DNA of 12,844 nucleotides from NCBI GenBank assembly GCA_900554645.1, contig USIE01000023.1, forward strand, positions 1 to 12,844, given 5' to 3'. The position numbers were made by a program, and so were the translations under genes. Each line of letters begins with the position of its first letter. Within the stretch, counting starts at the first letter, position 1. Source of the stretch: an uncultured Collinsella sp. GTDB lineage: Bacteria; Actinomycetota; Coriobacteriia; Coriobacteriales; Coriobacteriaceae. Below, piece after piece: positions 1 to 7,760 of the stretch. Below the pieces are notes generated by a model, which saw nothing but the letters and a program-made list of their open reading frames with translations, did not search any database and was not told where the DNA came from.

Positions 1-8
1 ATGCACTA

Positions 9-53
9 GGCCTGGACGAAGTCCGGGCCCGCGCCTTTAGACGCGAGCCCGGG
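9..53 (+). other. Two overlapping, mutually exclusive GC-rich hairpins
   Basis: Hairpin A pairs 9-17 with 21-29 (nine pairs including one T-G, GAA loop). Hairpin B pairs 22-33 with 42-53 (twelve positions with one C/A mismatch and one T-G, eight-base loop). They share bases 22-29, so only one can form at a time. A short GGGT-TAT-ACCC stem follows at 60-70. This could be the 3' end of an upstream structured transcript or a leader. I matched it to no known RNA family, and the window edge cuts off what lies before. Confidence 0.4.
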
Positions 54-79
54 GCCCGTGGGTTATACCCTAAGAGCAA

Positions 80-100
80 ACCACCCTTTTTAAGGGTGGT
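80..100. terminator. Terminator-like hairpin, possibly bidirectional
   Basis: ACCACCCTT (80-88) and AAGGGTGGT (92-100) form a perfect nine-pair stem around a TTT loop. The plus-strand tail (TCTGATTG) is only weakly T-rich. On the minus strand the tail reads TTTGCTC, so it may stop transcripts from either side. It lies where an upstream gene would be expected to end, about 140 bases before the first coding region. Confidence 0.45.
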
Positions 101-139
101 TCTGATTGTGCAACGATTAGTTGTGCCCCCTCACACCTC

Positions 140-165
140 TTGTTGCTACCGTTGCCCGATATGAT
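140..165 (+). promoter_or_regulatory. Weak candidate promoter for the first gene
   Basis: TATGAT at 160-165 is a good -10 match. The only -35-like element, TTGTTG at 140-145, sits just 14 bases upstream, which is shorter than usual. The candidate rests mainly on the -10 box and on its position between the terminator-like stem and the first start codon. Confidence 0.2.
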
Positions 166-239
166 CGCACGGCGACATTGGTACGCGCGAGGCGGTCATT
201 ACAATTGGCATTGTGTTGCGATTTAGGGGGAACGTTTTG

Positions 240-2036
240 GTGTCTGAACAGGCAAATGTTGATTGTGCTGCTGGCTTTGGCGTGCGTTTGATCGGCTGTG
301 CCGACGATGCGGCTTTGCCCATTGGCATGCACGACTATGCGGAGGCTCTTGGTTGCTGCACGCTGGTCGACAAGACCATGTTTATTGCCGATGCGTTGGA
401 CTGCGACGCGTCCGTTGTGGTGTGCTGTCGACCCGAGGGTTTTGGCAAAAGCATGAACTTGTCGATGCTCAGGGCTTTTCTGGAGCGTCCAGCGGTTGGT
501 CGCGCTGATCAGCGTTTGTTTGCCAATGCTCAGATTTGGGATGCAGACGGTGGGCGCTATCGGGATGAGTATGCTTGCTATCCGGTGATATCGCTGGACT
601 TTTCTGGCGCTGCGAGGCGTGGTGCCGCTATTGCCGACGTCGTGCGCGATGCCCTTTCGGGCGAGTGCGCTCGCTTGTTGGCGCTCTTGGAGGCTCCTGA
701 TTTAGCTCGAGATAAGGTGCGTCACATCGAACGCGTCGCGCGTGGCGTGGCGAGCGCGGACGAGGTTGACTCGGTGCTCGGTGTGCTCATTGAGCTGCTG
801 GAGATGGCCTGCGATGAGCAGGTTGTATTGCTCGTTGATGGGTACGATGCGGCGTGGTCTCGCCGTGCGAGCGCGAGGGACGCTTCCGACGCCGATCCGG
901 CAGGGCTATTCGATCGCGTGCTGTTCGACGCCATTGCCACTGCGCGCGATTCGTTGCGGCTGACGTGTCTGATGGGGGAGCGTCCCGGCCCTGCCGAAGC
1001 GGCGCTTCCTTTGCATGGCTGCTCGTATTGTCTGACGACGCCGCTTTCGACGTGGTGTGACCGTTGGTTCGGCTTTTCGGATGCCGAGGTCCGGGCTCTG
1101 TTGAATCATGCTGGGCGCGAGGAATACCTTGATGATGCGCGTGAATGGCTCGAGGGATATCGGTTTGGTAGGGCCTGTTGCTCGAGTCCAGCGCGTGTGA
1201 TCGGTTTTCTGGACCGAGGCTGCACGGCGCCTGTGCGCGCCGATCTGTATGGGTATGCGGATTGCCTGAGTAGGGTAGTTGCCGGGTGGAATCTCGACCG
1301 CCTTTCGGTCTTGTTTGATTTGCTCGAGGCCTATGGGTGTGCTGAGGTCCCGCTTTGTTTGGGCACTGCAGAGCCAGATGTCTCGCCTGACGATGGCATG
1401 TGGACAGCGCTGTATCTGTCCGGTTTTCTCACGACGGATATGACTGAGGAGCCAGAGCATGGCGATCGGCTCCGTGCTTTGCGATTGCCCAATAACGAGC
1501 TTCGCCAGGCCTTGCGTCTAGTGATTGTTGAGTGGTTTGAGTGCGCTGCCGAAGACATTCGAGACGTCGATGCGTTTCGCGACGGGCTGTGCCGTGGGAA
1601 CGAGGATACGGTGAGGCGGGCGCTAAGCCGCATCCTGGGGGATGCGGGAATCGGTGAGACCGACCCAGATAAGCCGCTACCATATCATCTGCTCTTGCAG
1701 GGACTCTGCTTTGGCTTGCCGGGCTATGCCAATCCTGCCTCGAGGCGAAAGTGTGGCGCGGGTCGCTGGGACATCCAGGTTTTCCCTACGGGTGCTGTGT
1801 TCGACGTAGCAGACACGATTGGCATGCTGGACGAGCGCCCACTGATAACGATTAACTTGATGTATGACCCCGATGTGGATGCGCTAGGGTTGGAATTGCT
1901 GGCCGTGCAGTCGCTACTCGACATAGAGCGCGACGGCATCGACGAAATCCGTGTGCCGCGCCCCGGCGTGGGTCGCATGCGCTGGGGGTTCGGTTTTGAT
2001 GGGCAGCATGTGGCTACGGTGTGCCAGCTGCTTTAA
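240..2036 (+). CDS. AAA-ATPase-like / PDDEXK_9 family protein with degraded active sites
   Basis: A 598-residue protein of the family that couples an AAA-ATPase-like N-terminal domain to a C-terminal PDDEXK_9 nuclease-like domain, common in gut anaerobes and of unknown role. Family signs are PIGMHDY near residue 27, a VDKTMFI segment at 43-49, and RPEGFGKS (64-71) where relatives have RPRRFGKS/T. The Walker B region VVLLVDGYDAAW (195-206) has Gly201 where relatives usually have the catalytic Glu of DEYD. In the nuclease part GAGRWDI (506-512) keeps an Asp, but the expected E-x-K strand reads ITINLMY (536-542), with Asn and Met in place of Glu and Lys. GTG at 240 is chosen because AGGGGG (225-230) lies nine bases upstream; the in-frame GTG at 213 has no such site and would place the ribosome site inside the gene. 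It stands alone, convergent with the next gene 24 bases away. Full length and unbroken, so probably expressed but likely non-catalytic. Confidence 0.8.
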   Translation: MSEQANVDCAAGFGVRLIGCADDAALPIGMHDYAEALGCCTLVDKTMFIADALDCDASVVVCCRPEGFGKSMNLSMLRAFLERPAVGRADQRLFANAQIWDADGGRYRDEYACYPVISLDFSGAARRGAAIADVVRDALSGECARLLALLEAPDLARDKVRHIERVARGVASADEVDSVLGVLIELLEMACDEQVVLLVDGYDAAWSRRASARDASDADPAGLFDRVLFDAIATARDSLRLTCLMGERPGPAEAALPLHGCSYCLTTPLSTWCDRWFGFSDAEVRALLNHAGREEYLDDAREWLEGYRFGRACCSSPARVIGFLDRGCTAPVRADLYGYADCLSRVVAGWNLDRLSVLFDLLEAYGCAEVPLCLGTAEPDVSPDDGMWTALYLSGFLTTDMTEEPEHGDRLRALRLPNNELRQALRLVIVEWFECAAEDIRDVDAFRDGLCRGNEDTVRRALSRILGDAGIGETDPDKPLPYHLLLQGLCFGLPGYANPASRRKCGAGRWDIQVFPTGAVFDVADTIGMLDERPLITINLMYDPDVDALGLELLAVQSLLDIERDGIDEIRVPRPGVGRMRWGFGFDGQHVATVCQLL

Positions 2037-2060
2037 GCGCCGAGGTGTTTCCGGCTTCCG

Positions 2061-3080
2061 TTACTCGGTGTCCTTCATGGGCGGCATGGGCTTCCAGTTG
2101 GGATCCTTAACGATCTTGCGGGCGTCCTTCATGCCACGGCGCAGCGCCGGAATGCCGGTCTTAAAGCACTTGTCAACGGCGGCCAGGCGAATGAACTCCT
2201 TGCAGAAGGTCGCGGCGTTGCCCAGACGGAACAGCACGGGGTGATAGTCGCCGTAAATCTGCATGTAGCGGGCCAGATAACCGCGGTTGCGCATGATGTA
2301 GTAGCGGTTGGTGTCGCTCGTAGAGTTGAGCTGGCGCTTGCCGGCGATATCCCAGTTGGAGACGGCGCGGGCACGCTTGAGCACCACGTCGGCGACCACG
2401 GCGGCGGGGAAGTGCTGGCTGGCTACGTAGCCGTAGCAGGCATCGTCGCCGTAGATAAAGAAGCGCGCGTCGGGCAGGCCAATCTTGTCGACCACGCGGC
2501 GCGAGAACATGCCGCCCTCAAAGCACAGCTGGTTCATGGCGCGATAGCCCTCGGGGCCTAAATCCCACTTGGCGACGGGGTTGGGAATGCCGAGCGAAAG
2601 GATGAGCTGGTACTGCCAAAAGAAGGCGCCGCCGTCAAAGTCCAGGCGCGAACCCTGGATGACGTCGTAGCGGTCGGTCCACTTGGCCAAGCGCTCGATG
2701 CCTTCGGGGATGACGAGCACGTCGTCGTCCATGACCCAGAACCACTGGGCGCCCAGGTCGTAGGCGCATTTGGTGCCGGCGGAGAAGCCGCCCGCACCGC
2801 CGCCGTTTTCGAGCTGCGGGGCGTAGATGACACGGTCGGTGCCGCCCTGCGCGTCGGGCTGCTCGGTGTCGATGCCCCACAGGTTGGCCAGGCGCTCGTT
2901 GAATGCGGCGCACATGGCCTCGGTCTCGCGTGAATTCTCGTTATCGACAATCACGATGCGCCAAGGCGCGGCCGTGAGCTCGGTCATGGAGTCGAACAAG
3001 TTGGCCAGGAGTTCCTGGCGCTTGTACGTAACGACGACGATGGCGAGCTTGTCGATGGGGGCGGGAAGGGTTGAAGGCAT
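2061..3080 (-). CDS. GlfT2-like family 2 glycosyltransferase
   Basis: A 339-residue cytosolic GT-A fold glycosyltransferase without membrane segments. It opens with the nucleotide-sugar binding strand LAIVVVTYKR (12-21), followed by VIVDNENS (43-50), the glycine-rich ENGGGAGGFSAG (91-102), and a metal-binding DDD (118-120) in WVMDDD. GDD (211-213) in FFIYGDDACYGY is the likely catalytic-base region. The glycine-rich loop plus DDD is typical of the GlfT2-like branch, which includes galactofuranosyl- and rhamnosyl-type transferases. The sugar here is inferred only at that level. ATG at 3080 is chosen because GAAAGGA lies on the minus strand at 3098-3092, upstream of it; a longer reading frame would translate through that site. 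It diverges from the glycosyltransferase operon, so the two probably serve one glycan pathway under separate promoters. Confidence 0.88.
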   Translation of the reverse strand: MPSTLPAPIDKLAIVVVTYKRQELLANLFDSMTELTAAPWRIVIVDNENSRETEAMCAAFNERLANLWGIDTEQPDAQGGTDRVIYAPQLENGGGAGGFSAGTKCAYDLGAQWFWVMDDDVLVIPEGIERLAKWTDRYDVIQGSRLDFDGGAFFWQYQLILSLGIPNPVAKWDLGPEGYRAMNQLCFEGGMFSRRVVDKIGLPDARFFIYGDDACYGYVASQHFPAAVVADVVLKRARAVSNWDIAGKRQLNSTSDTNRYYIMRNRGYLARYMQIYGDYHPVLFRLGNAATFCKEFIRLAAVDKCFKTGIPALRRGMKDARKIVKDPNWKPMPPMKDTE

Positions 3081-3155
3081 GGGGCAATATATCCTTTCAC
3101 GCGCGGCGGGCGAGCGCTGCACGGAAGCTATCGAATACGTCCTTGGGACTGTCCT

Positions 3156-3186
3156 ATTGTAAAGGCTCGGCGCACCTTAGCGGCAA
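3156..3186 (-). promoter_or_regulatory. Candidate promoter for the divergent glycosyltransferase
   Basis: On the minus strand TTGCCG (3186-3181) and TACAAT (3161-3156) are separated by 19 bases, slightly more than ideal. The -10 is a five-of-six match. Transcription would begin about 70 bases before the ATG at 3080. No other convincing pair was seen on this strand in the 3081-3336 gap. Confidence 0.4.
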
Positions 3187-3242
3187 GCTTTGAATAAAAC
3201 GCAGGAACCTGCCATGGGCCCGCCGCATGACGTGGGGCTGCT

Positions 3243-3272
3243 TTGCCCGCAAGAGGCTCCATAGATTATATA
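3243..3272 (+). promoter_or_regulatory. Candidate promoter of the five-gene glycosyltransferase operon
   Basis: TTGCCC (3243-3248) and TATATA (3267-3272) are 18 bases apart; TTATAT one base earlier gives 17. This is the most AT-rich patch in the 256-base divergent gap and lies about 65 bases before the TTG start at 3337. The rest of the gap shows only short inverted repeats, such as GCAGG-AA-CCTGC, and no gene. Confidence 0.45.
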
Positions 3273-3336
3273 AACGCCCGCTGGCGCGCTGACCCTTTGA
3301 TACCATGAAACGACAGGTATTTCCTAAGGAGCACAT

Positions 3337-4440
3337 TTGTCTACTAACGCCTCTGACAGCCCTGTTCTGTCGCTGCTTATTCCCATTTACAATGTTCAGC
3401 GCTACCTGCGCGAGTGCCTCGATTCCGCCCTGGCGCAGACGCTCAAGGATATTGAGATCATCTGCATTAACGACGGGTCGACCGACAACTCGCCGGCGAT
3501 TATCCGCGAGTATATGGAGCGCGATGGGCGCGTCAAGATGATCGACAAGGCCAACAGCGGCTACGGCGACTCGATGAACCACGGACTGGACATGGCACGT
3601 GGCAAGTACGTTGGCATCTTGGAGTCCGATGACTTTATGGCGCCCGACGCACTTGAAAAGCTTGTCTCGACCGCCGAAAGCAATAATTCCGACTTTGCGA
3701 AGGCGAACTTTGATTTCTACTGGTCTAAGCCCGAGGAGCGCCGTTCGCTGCACGAGATGTTTAAAGCCAAGGACTGCGGCAAGTCGGTACACCCGAGCGA
3801 TACGACGCAGTTCTTTAAGCAAAAGCCGTCGATTTGGTCGGCCGTGTACCGTCGTGATTTTCTTGAGCGCAACGGCATTAAGTTCCTGCCGACTCCGGGG
3901 GCATCCTTTCAGGACACGTCATTCGCCTTTAAGGTGATCGCGTGCGCCGATAAGGCTGTTTACCTGCATGATGCCGTGTTGTCGTATCGCCAGGACAACG
4001 AGAATTCCTCGGTCAATTCTTCGGCTAAGGTCTTTTGCGTCAATACCGAGTATGCCGAGATTGAGCGTTGGATTCGAGAGGATTATGCCCGCGACCACGC
4101 AAGCGTCGATGTCGCGCGCATGCTCAAGTTCAATCAGCTCATTAAGTACGATTCGTACATGTGGAACTACGTGCGCCTGGCGCCTAAGTTCTATAAGGAG
4201 TTCCTGGTGCAGATGGCCAAGGAATTTCAGGCGGCCTTGGACGCCGGGGACTTTTCGCTTGACGACCTCAAGCCGTGGAAGCGCGCAAATCTCGCTGCCA
4301 TCCTCAAAGATCCTGAGGGCTGGGTTGACGAGCACCCGAGTTTTGCGACGGATGGTGCCTTGGGGCGTGCTAAGTATTACGCCTCGGTTGGAGGCCCAGG
4401 CGTGGTTGCTGCCTTCCTCATCGAATCGCTGAGGGGGTAG
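3337..4440 (+). CDS. Family 2 glycosyltransferase, subtype A (first copy)
   Basis: A 367-residue soluble GT-A glycosyltransferase that would transfer a sugar from a nucleotide donor onto a growing glycan in the cytosol. Visible motifs are LLIPIYNV (13-20), INDGSTD (44-50) for uridine binding, NSGYGDSMNHGLDMARG (73-89), and the acidic metal motif ESDD (96-99). FQD (191-193) before SFAFKV is the likely catalytic-base region. A conserved middle (KPSIWSAVYRRDFL, SYRQDNENSSVNS) and a roughly 120-residue helical tail follow. It starts with TTG at 3337, supported by AAGGAG at 3326-3331, five bases upstream. It is a full-length paralogue of the gene at 5562, with the N-terminal hundred residues nearly identical. 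Six bases separate it from the next gene, so the two are co-transcribed. Donor and acceptor cannot be read from the sequence. Confidence 0.9.
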   Translation: MSTNASDSPVLSLLIPIYNVQRYLRECLDSALAQTLKDIEIICINDGSTDNSPAIIREYMERDGRVKMIDKANSGYGDSMNHGLDMARGKYVGILESDDFMAPDALEKLVSTAESNNSDFAKANFDFYWSKPEERRSLHEMFKAKDCGKSVHPSDTTQFFKQKPSIWSAVYRRDFLERNGIKFLPTPGASFQDTSFAFKVIACADKAVYLHDAVLSYRQDNENSSVNSSAKVFCVNTEYAEIERWIREDYARDHASVDVARMLKFNQLIKYDSYMWNYVRLAPKFYKEFLVQMAKEFQAALDAGDFSLDDLKPWKRANLAAILKDPEGWVDEHPSFATDGALGRAKYYASVGGPGVVAAFLIESLRG

Positions 4441-4446
4441 GTCGGC

Positions 4447-5487
4447 ATGGGAGAGGCCTCGTGTCCTAAAGCTACCATTGTCGTCCCCGTTTACAACTCT
4501 GCGCACTCCATTCAGCGATGTCTCGATTCGCTGTTGGCCCAGTCCGAGCGCTCGATTCAGGTTGTCTGCGTCAACGACGGTTCGACTGATGATTCGTTGA
4601 ACGTGTTGCGCCAGATCGCGCAGGCCGACGATCACGTACTGGTGATTGACCAGGAAAACGCGGGCGTCTCGTGTGCTCGAAATGCCGGTATCGATGCCGC
4701 CGTGGGCGAGACCGTCTTTTTTGTGGACGCCGACGATTACATCGATGCCCAGACGGTCGAGCGTGTGCTGCATGCCATGGAGTCTTCAGATGCCGAGGTC
4801 GCCGTTTTTGGCGGCGTCTGTGAACCTGCCGATGCTGCCCCCAAACGCGTCCAGCAACTCATGAGCCCCAAAGCTGGTACCTTCGGCGCCCGTGATCCCC
4901 AACTACTGTTCCATTCGAATGCGCAGCCCTATGCCTGCCGTGCGGCTTTTTCGCGCGAGCTGCTCAATCGCGAAGGCATTCGCTTCGCCCCCGGTTTGGC
5001 TTTGGGCGAGGACGTCGTCTTCCAATTTGCGGCTTATGCGCTTGCCCGCAAGACCGTCGTCATGCCGGACAAGTTCTACCACTACGTGATGGAGAGTGAA
5101 TCGGCGACGCACGAGTTCAACAGTGCCGAGGCTCGCGCCAAAAAGCTTGACGCCCACATGAGGATGCTCGAGGAGGTCTTGGAGGACTGGGCGGCCTACG
5201 GTCTTTTAGACCTGTGCCCCGGCGAGCTGATAACTTGGTTTTTGGACCTAACTGTGTTCGACCTGGCGCGCTTGGATGCCGATGACTTCCATCGCGTGGC
5301 GGCTCGCGTCAACATGGACCTCGCGACGTTTTTGGGAACGGACTGGGCAGATATGCCTGCTAAGGGCGCCGTTCGCCGTGTTGCCCACAAGCTCGTTGCG
5401 GCGACCTCGGGCGTTTCGATGGCAGACGCCACGCTGTTCTATCTTTCGACTCGCGGTCTCAAAGCCTGCCTGGAGCGCTTTATCTAA
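4447..5487 (+). CDS. Family 2 glycosyltransferase, subtype B (first copy)
   Basis: A 346-residue soluble GT2 enzyme. Motifs in order are TIVVPVYNS (10-18), VNDGSTDDS (42-50), ENAGVSCARNAGID (70-83), the metal motif DADD (94-97) and the catalytic-base motif GED (187-189) in LALGEDVVFQF. A helical tail with an EEVLEDW stretch follows. It is more like the gene at 6693 than its immediate neighbours: both share the ARNAGI segment, the GED motif, a (K/D)-(F/L)-Y-x-Y strand and the downstream L-x-DW-x-x-x-GL helix. ATG 4447 follows the previous stop by six bases, with the purine-rich GAGGGGGTAGG at the upstream gene's end as ribosome site. The roughly 75-base gap to the next gene holds a promoter-like element. 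Confidence 0.9.
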   Translation: MGEASCPKATIVVPVYNSAHSIQRCLDSLLAQSERSIQVVCVNDGSTDDSLNVLRQIAQADDHVLVIDQENAGVSCARNAGIDAAVGETVFFVDADDYIDAQTVERVLHAMESSDAEVAVFGGVCEPADAAPKRVQQLMSPKAGTFGARDPQLLFHSNAQPYACRAAFSRELLNREGIRFAPGLALGEDVVFQFAAYALARKTVVMPDKFYHYVMESESATHEFNSAEARAKKLDAHMRMLEEVLEDWAAYGLLDLCPGELITWFLDLTVFDLARLDADDFHRVAARVNMDLATFLGTDWADMPAKGAVRRVAHKLVAATSGVSMADATLFYLSTRGLKACLERFI

Positions 5488-5518
5488 TTCCAAGCGCTGC
5501 CGCTCGCCGCAACTCGGC

Positions 5519-5527
5519 TGTTAAAAT
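5519..5527 (+). promoter_or_regulatory. Internal extended -10 promoter before the second GT pair
   Basis: TGT-TAAAAT (5519-5527) fits the extended -10 pattern TGnTAnAAT and needs little -35 help. A poor -35-like CTGCCG lies at 5497-5502. It sits in the only sizeable gap of the operon, 35 bases before the TTG start at 5562. It would give the second glycosyltransferase pair and the double-domain gene their own transcription. Confidence 0.4.
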
Positions 5528-5561
5528 AACCCTGTTACACGCTACTCAACAGGAGGTTCTC

Positions 5562-6680
5562 TTGCAGAACTCTGATACCCCTAAAGTTTCGCTGCTTGTC
5601 CCCATTTGCAATGTCGAACGCTACCTGTGCGAGTGCCTCGATTCCGCCGTGGCGCAGACGCTTAAGGACATCGAGATCATCTGTATCAATGACGGTTCCA
5701 CCGATAGCTCGCCGGATATCATCCGCGAGTACATGGAGCGCGACCCCCGTGTGAAGATGATCGACAAGGCCAACAGCGGCTACGGTGACTCGATGAACCG
5801 CGGCCTGGAGATGGCGCGCGGCGAGTACGTGGGCATCCTTGAGTCCGACGACTTTATGTTTGAGGATTCGCTCCAAAAGCTGGTTGCCAAGGCCGATGCT
5901 GAGCATGCCGATGTGGTAAAGGGCGACTTTTACCTGCATTGGTCCGCGCCCAGTGAGCGCCGTGAGCTGTTTGGGATTATCGATGAGCATATGACGGGCG
6001 CCGCGTATCGCCCCGTCGATCGCCCTGGCATCTTCTACCGCAAACCTTCCATTTGGTCTGCCATCTATCGGCGCGAGTTCCTCAACGACAATCAGATTCG
6101 GTTCCTTCCCACGCCGGGCGCCTCGTATCAGGACGCAGGCTTTAACTTTAAGGTCTGGGCGTGCGCCGAGCGTGCCGCGTTTATTGCGGACCCCATCCTG
6201 TGCTATCGCCAGGACAATGAGAAGAGCTCTGTTAATTCGCCCAACAAGGTGTTTTGCGTGTGCGACGAATATGCCGAGATGCAACGTTTTTTGGATGAAC
6301 GTCCCGAGCTCAAGGTTCAGCTCCAGGGCATTTTAATGCGCATGAAGGTCGATACGTATCGCTGGAATGACGAGCGTCTGGTCGATGAGCTGCGCGAGCA
6401 GTTTTGGGAGAAGGCTTCGCCCGAGCTCAAGGCCGATTGGGATGCCGGTCGCTTTGATCTGTCGCTGTTCGATCCGCGCGGCGAGACCGACTTGCGCCTG
6501 ATGGTCAAGTCGCCCCGTGCTTATATCGATTCGCGCTTTGACTTTAAGAAGCCCGGCAAGCTCAATACGTTTAAGCACTACTTTAAGATTGGCGGCCTGC
6601 CGCTGGTCTGGCGCGTGCTGACGTATCAGCGCACCTACGGCGATAATCCGCATCCCGATGACGTGCCGGCCGCACAGTAG
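5562..6680 (+). CDS. Family 2 glycosyltransferase, subtype A (second copy)
   Basis: A 372-residue soluble GT2 enzyme, paralogous along its whole length to the gene at 3337. It has LLVPICNV (11-18, Cys where the first copy has Tyr), INDGSTD (42-48), NSGYGDSMNRGLEMARG, ESDD (94-97), and a YQD base region followed by GFNFKV. It also keeps KPSIWSAIYRREFL and CYRQDNEKSSVNS. The tail differs more from its paralogue than the catalytic half does, which suggests a changed acceptor rather than a changed donor (inference). The start is TTG at 5562 with a perfect AGGAGG at 5551-5556, five bases upstream, the same arrangement as in the first copy. Its stop codon TAG forms part of the ribosome site of the next gene. 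Confidence 0.9.
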   Translation: MQNSDTPKVSLLVPICNVERYLCECLDSAVAQTLKDIEIICINDGSTDSSPDIIREYMERDPRVKMIDKANSGYGDSMNRGLEMARGEYVGILESDDFMFEDSLQKLVAKADAEHADVVKGDFYLHWSAPSERRELFGIIDEHMTGAAYRPVDRPGIFYRKPSIWSAIYRREFLNDNQIRFLPTPGASYQDAGFNFKVWACAERAAFIADPILCYRQDNEKSSVNSPNKVFCVCDEYAEMQRFLDERPELKVQLQGILMRMKVDTYRWNDERLVDELREQFWEKASPELKADWDAGRFDLSLFDPRGETDLRLMVKSPRAYIDSRFDFKKPGKLNTFKHYFKIGGLPLVWRVLTYQRTYGDNPHPDDVPAAQ

Positions 6681-6692
6681 GAGCACTTGGCT

Positions 6693-7760
6693 ATGACTAC
6701 CCCCAAGATTTCCGTTGTCGTTCCCATCTATAAGGTGGAGGAGTGCCTGGCCTGGTGCCTGGACTCCCTGCTTGCGCAGGACATGCCCGATTGGGAAGGC
6801 GTGCTGGTCAACGATGGCTCGCCGGACGGTTCGCGCGATATTGCGGCTGCCTATTGCGAAAAGGACGCGCGCTTTACGTTGGTCGATAAAGAGAACGGGG
6901 GCCTGTCGAGCGCGCGCAATGCAGGCATCGCCGCGTCCACGGCGCCTATTGTCGCGTTCTTGGATTCCGACGACCGCTTTACGCCCGATGCATGCCGCGT
7001 GATCGTCGATGCCTTTGAGCGCGAGGACTGCGACGTGTTGACCTTTGGCGCGAACCCGTATCCGCTGGAGGCGGGGTATCCGTGGCTTAACTATGTGCTT
7101 AGCCCGCGCGATGTGTCGTTTGAGGGCTATAGCTCCGACCTGCTGTTTAAGGAAGCGTCTCGTCCCTTTGCATGGCGCACCGCCTGCAAGCGCGACTTCT
7201 TGCTGGGCAACGGGATCGTGTTCGACGAAACCGTTAAGTATGGCGAGGACCAGGTCTTCGACTTTGCCGTGTACGGTCGTTCGCACAAGACCGCGCTTAT
7301 CTCGAACAAGTTGTACGACTATCGCGTGGCTCGCAAGGGTTCGCTCATGGACACCATGCGCTACGACGACGAGACACGTCTGCTGGAGCACGTGAAGATT
7401 TACTCCGCTATGCTGGCTGACTGGCAGCGCGACGGTCTCGACGCACAGCATGCTGATGACCTGGCGTACTTCCTGTGTGATCTGGTGCTGTACGATGCGC
7501 TGAGGTTGCTGGGTTCGGACTGCGGCAAAGTGTTTGCTGCCGTTGCCGCGGCGCTTAACGGTTCTGCCGTGGACAACGATGCTGCGCTCGCACAATGTGC
7601 TCCTTCGGTTGCCGCCATGGTGCGCGCGGCACTTATCGGTAAGGCCCCTGCTGCTCGTTTGTGCAAAAAGCTCATGTTCGATTACGACGTCTTGAGGTTT
7701 GGGCGCCTGGGTGCCTGCAAACGCATGGCAGCGAACGCCCTGGGAAAGCGAGAAGTGTAG
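6693..7760 (+). CDS. Family 2 glycosyltransferase, subtype B (second copy)
   Basis: A 355-residue soluble GT2 enzyme. Motifs are ISVVVPIYKV (6-15), VNDGSPDGS (39-47, with Pro in place of the usual Thr), ENGGLSSARNAGI (67-79), DSDD (91-94) and GED (184-186) in YGEDQVFDFAVY. It pairs with the gene at 4447 as the second B-type member. ATG 6693 is preferred: TAGGAG (6678-6683), which includes the previous stop, lies nine bases upstream, whereas the in-frame TTG at 6687 would leave only three. Its stop TAG is followed immediately by the ATG of the next gene with no gap, so translation is probably coupled. Confidence 0.88.
   Translation: MTTPKISVVVPIYKVEECLAWCLDSLLAQDMPDWEGVLVNDGSPDGSRDIAAAYCEKDARFTLVDKENGGLSSARNAGIAASTAPIVAFLDSDDRFTPDACRVIVDAFEREDCDVLTFGANPYPLEAGYPWLNYVLSPRDVSFEGYSSDLLFKEASRPFAWRTACKRDFLLGNGIVFDETVKYGEDQVFDFAVYGRSHKTALISNKLYDYRVARKGSLMDTMRYDDETRLLEHVKIYSAMLADWQRDGLDAQHADDLAYFLCDLVLYDALRLLGSDCGKVFAAVAAALNGSAVDNDAALAQCAPSVAAMVRAALIGKAPAARLCKKLMFDYDVLRFGRLGACKRMAANALGKREV

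Noticed and set aside
1..70. A tRNA, tmRNA or RNase P RNA end
   Set aside because: There is no T-loop, no CCA end and no recognisable conserved core; only hairpins can be supported.
213..239. GTG at 213 as the start of the first gene
   Set aside because: No ribosome site precedes it, and the AGGGGG at 225-230 correctly serves the GTG at 240.
3081..3122. N-terminal extension of the minus-strand glycosyltransferase
   Set aside because: The extension would be translated through its own ribosome site and lacks any conserved residues.
3305..3541. A plus-strand 78-codon frame starting ATG at 3305
   Set aside because: It has no ribosome site, overlaps the well-supported GT2 gene in another frame, and encodes no recognisable protein.
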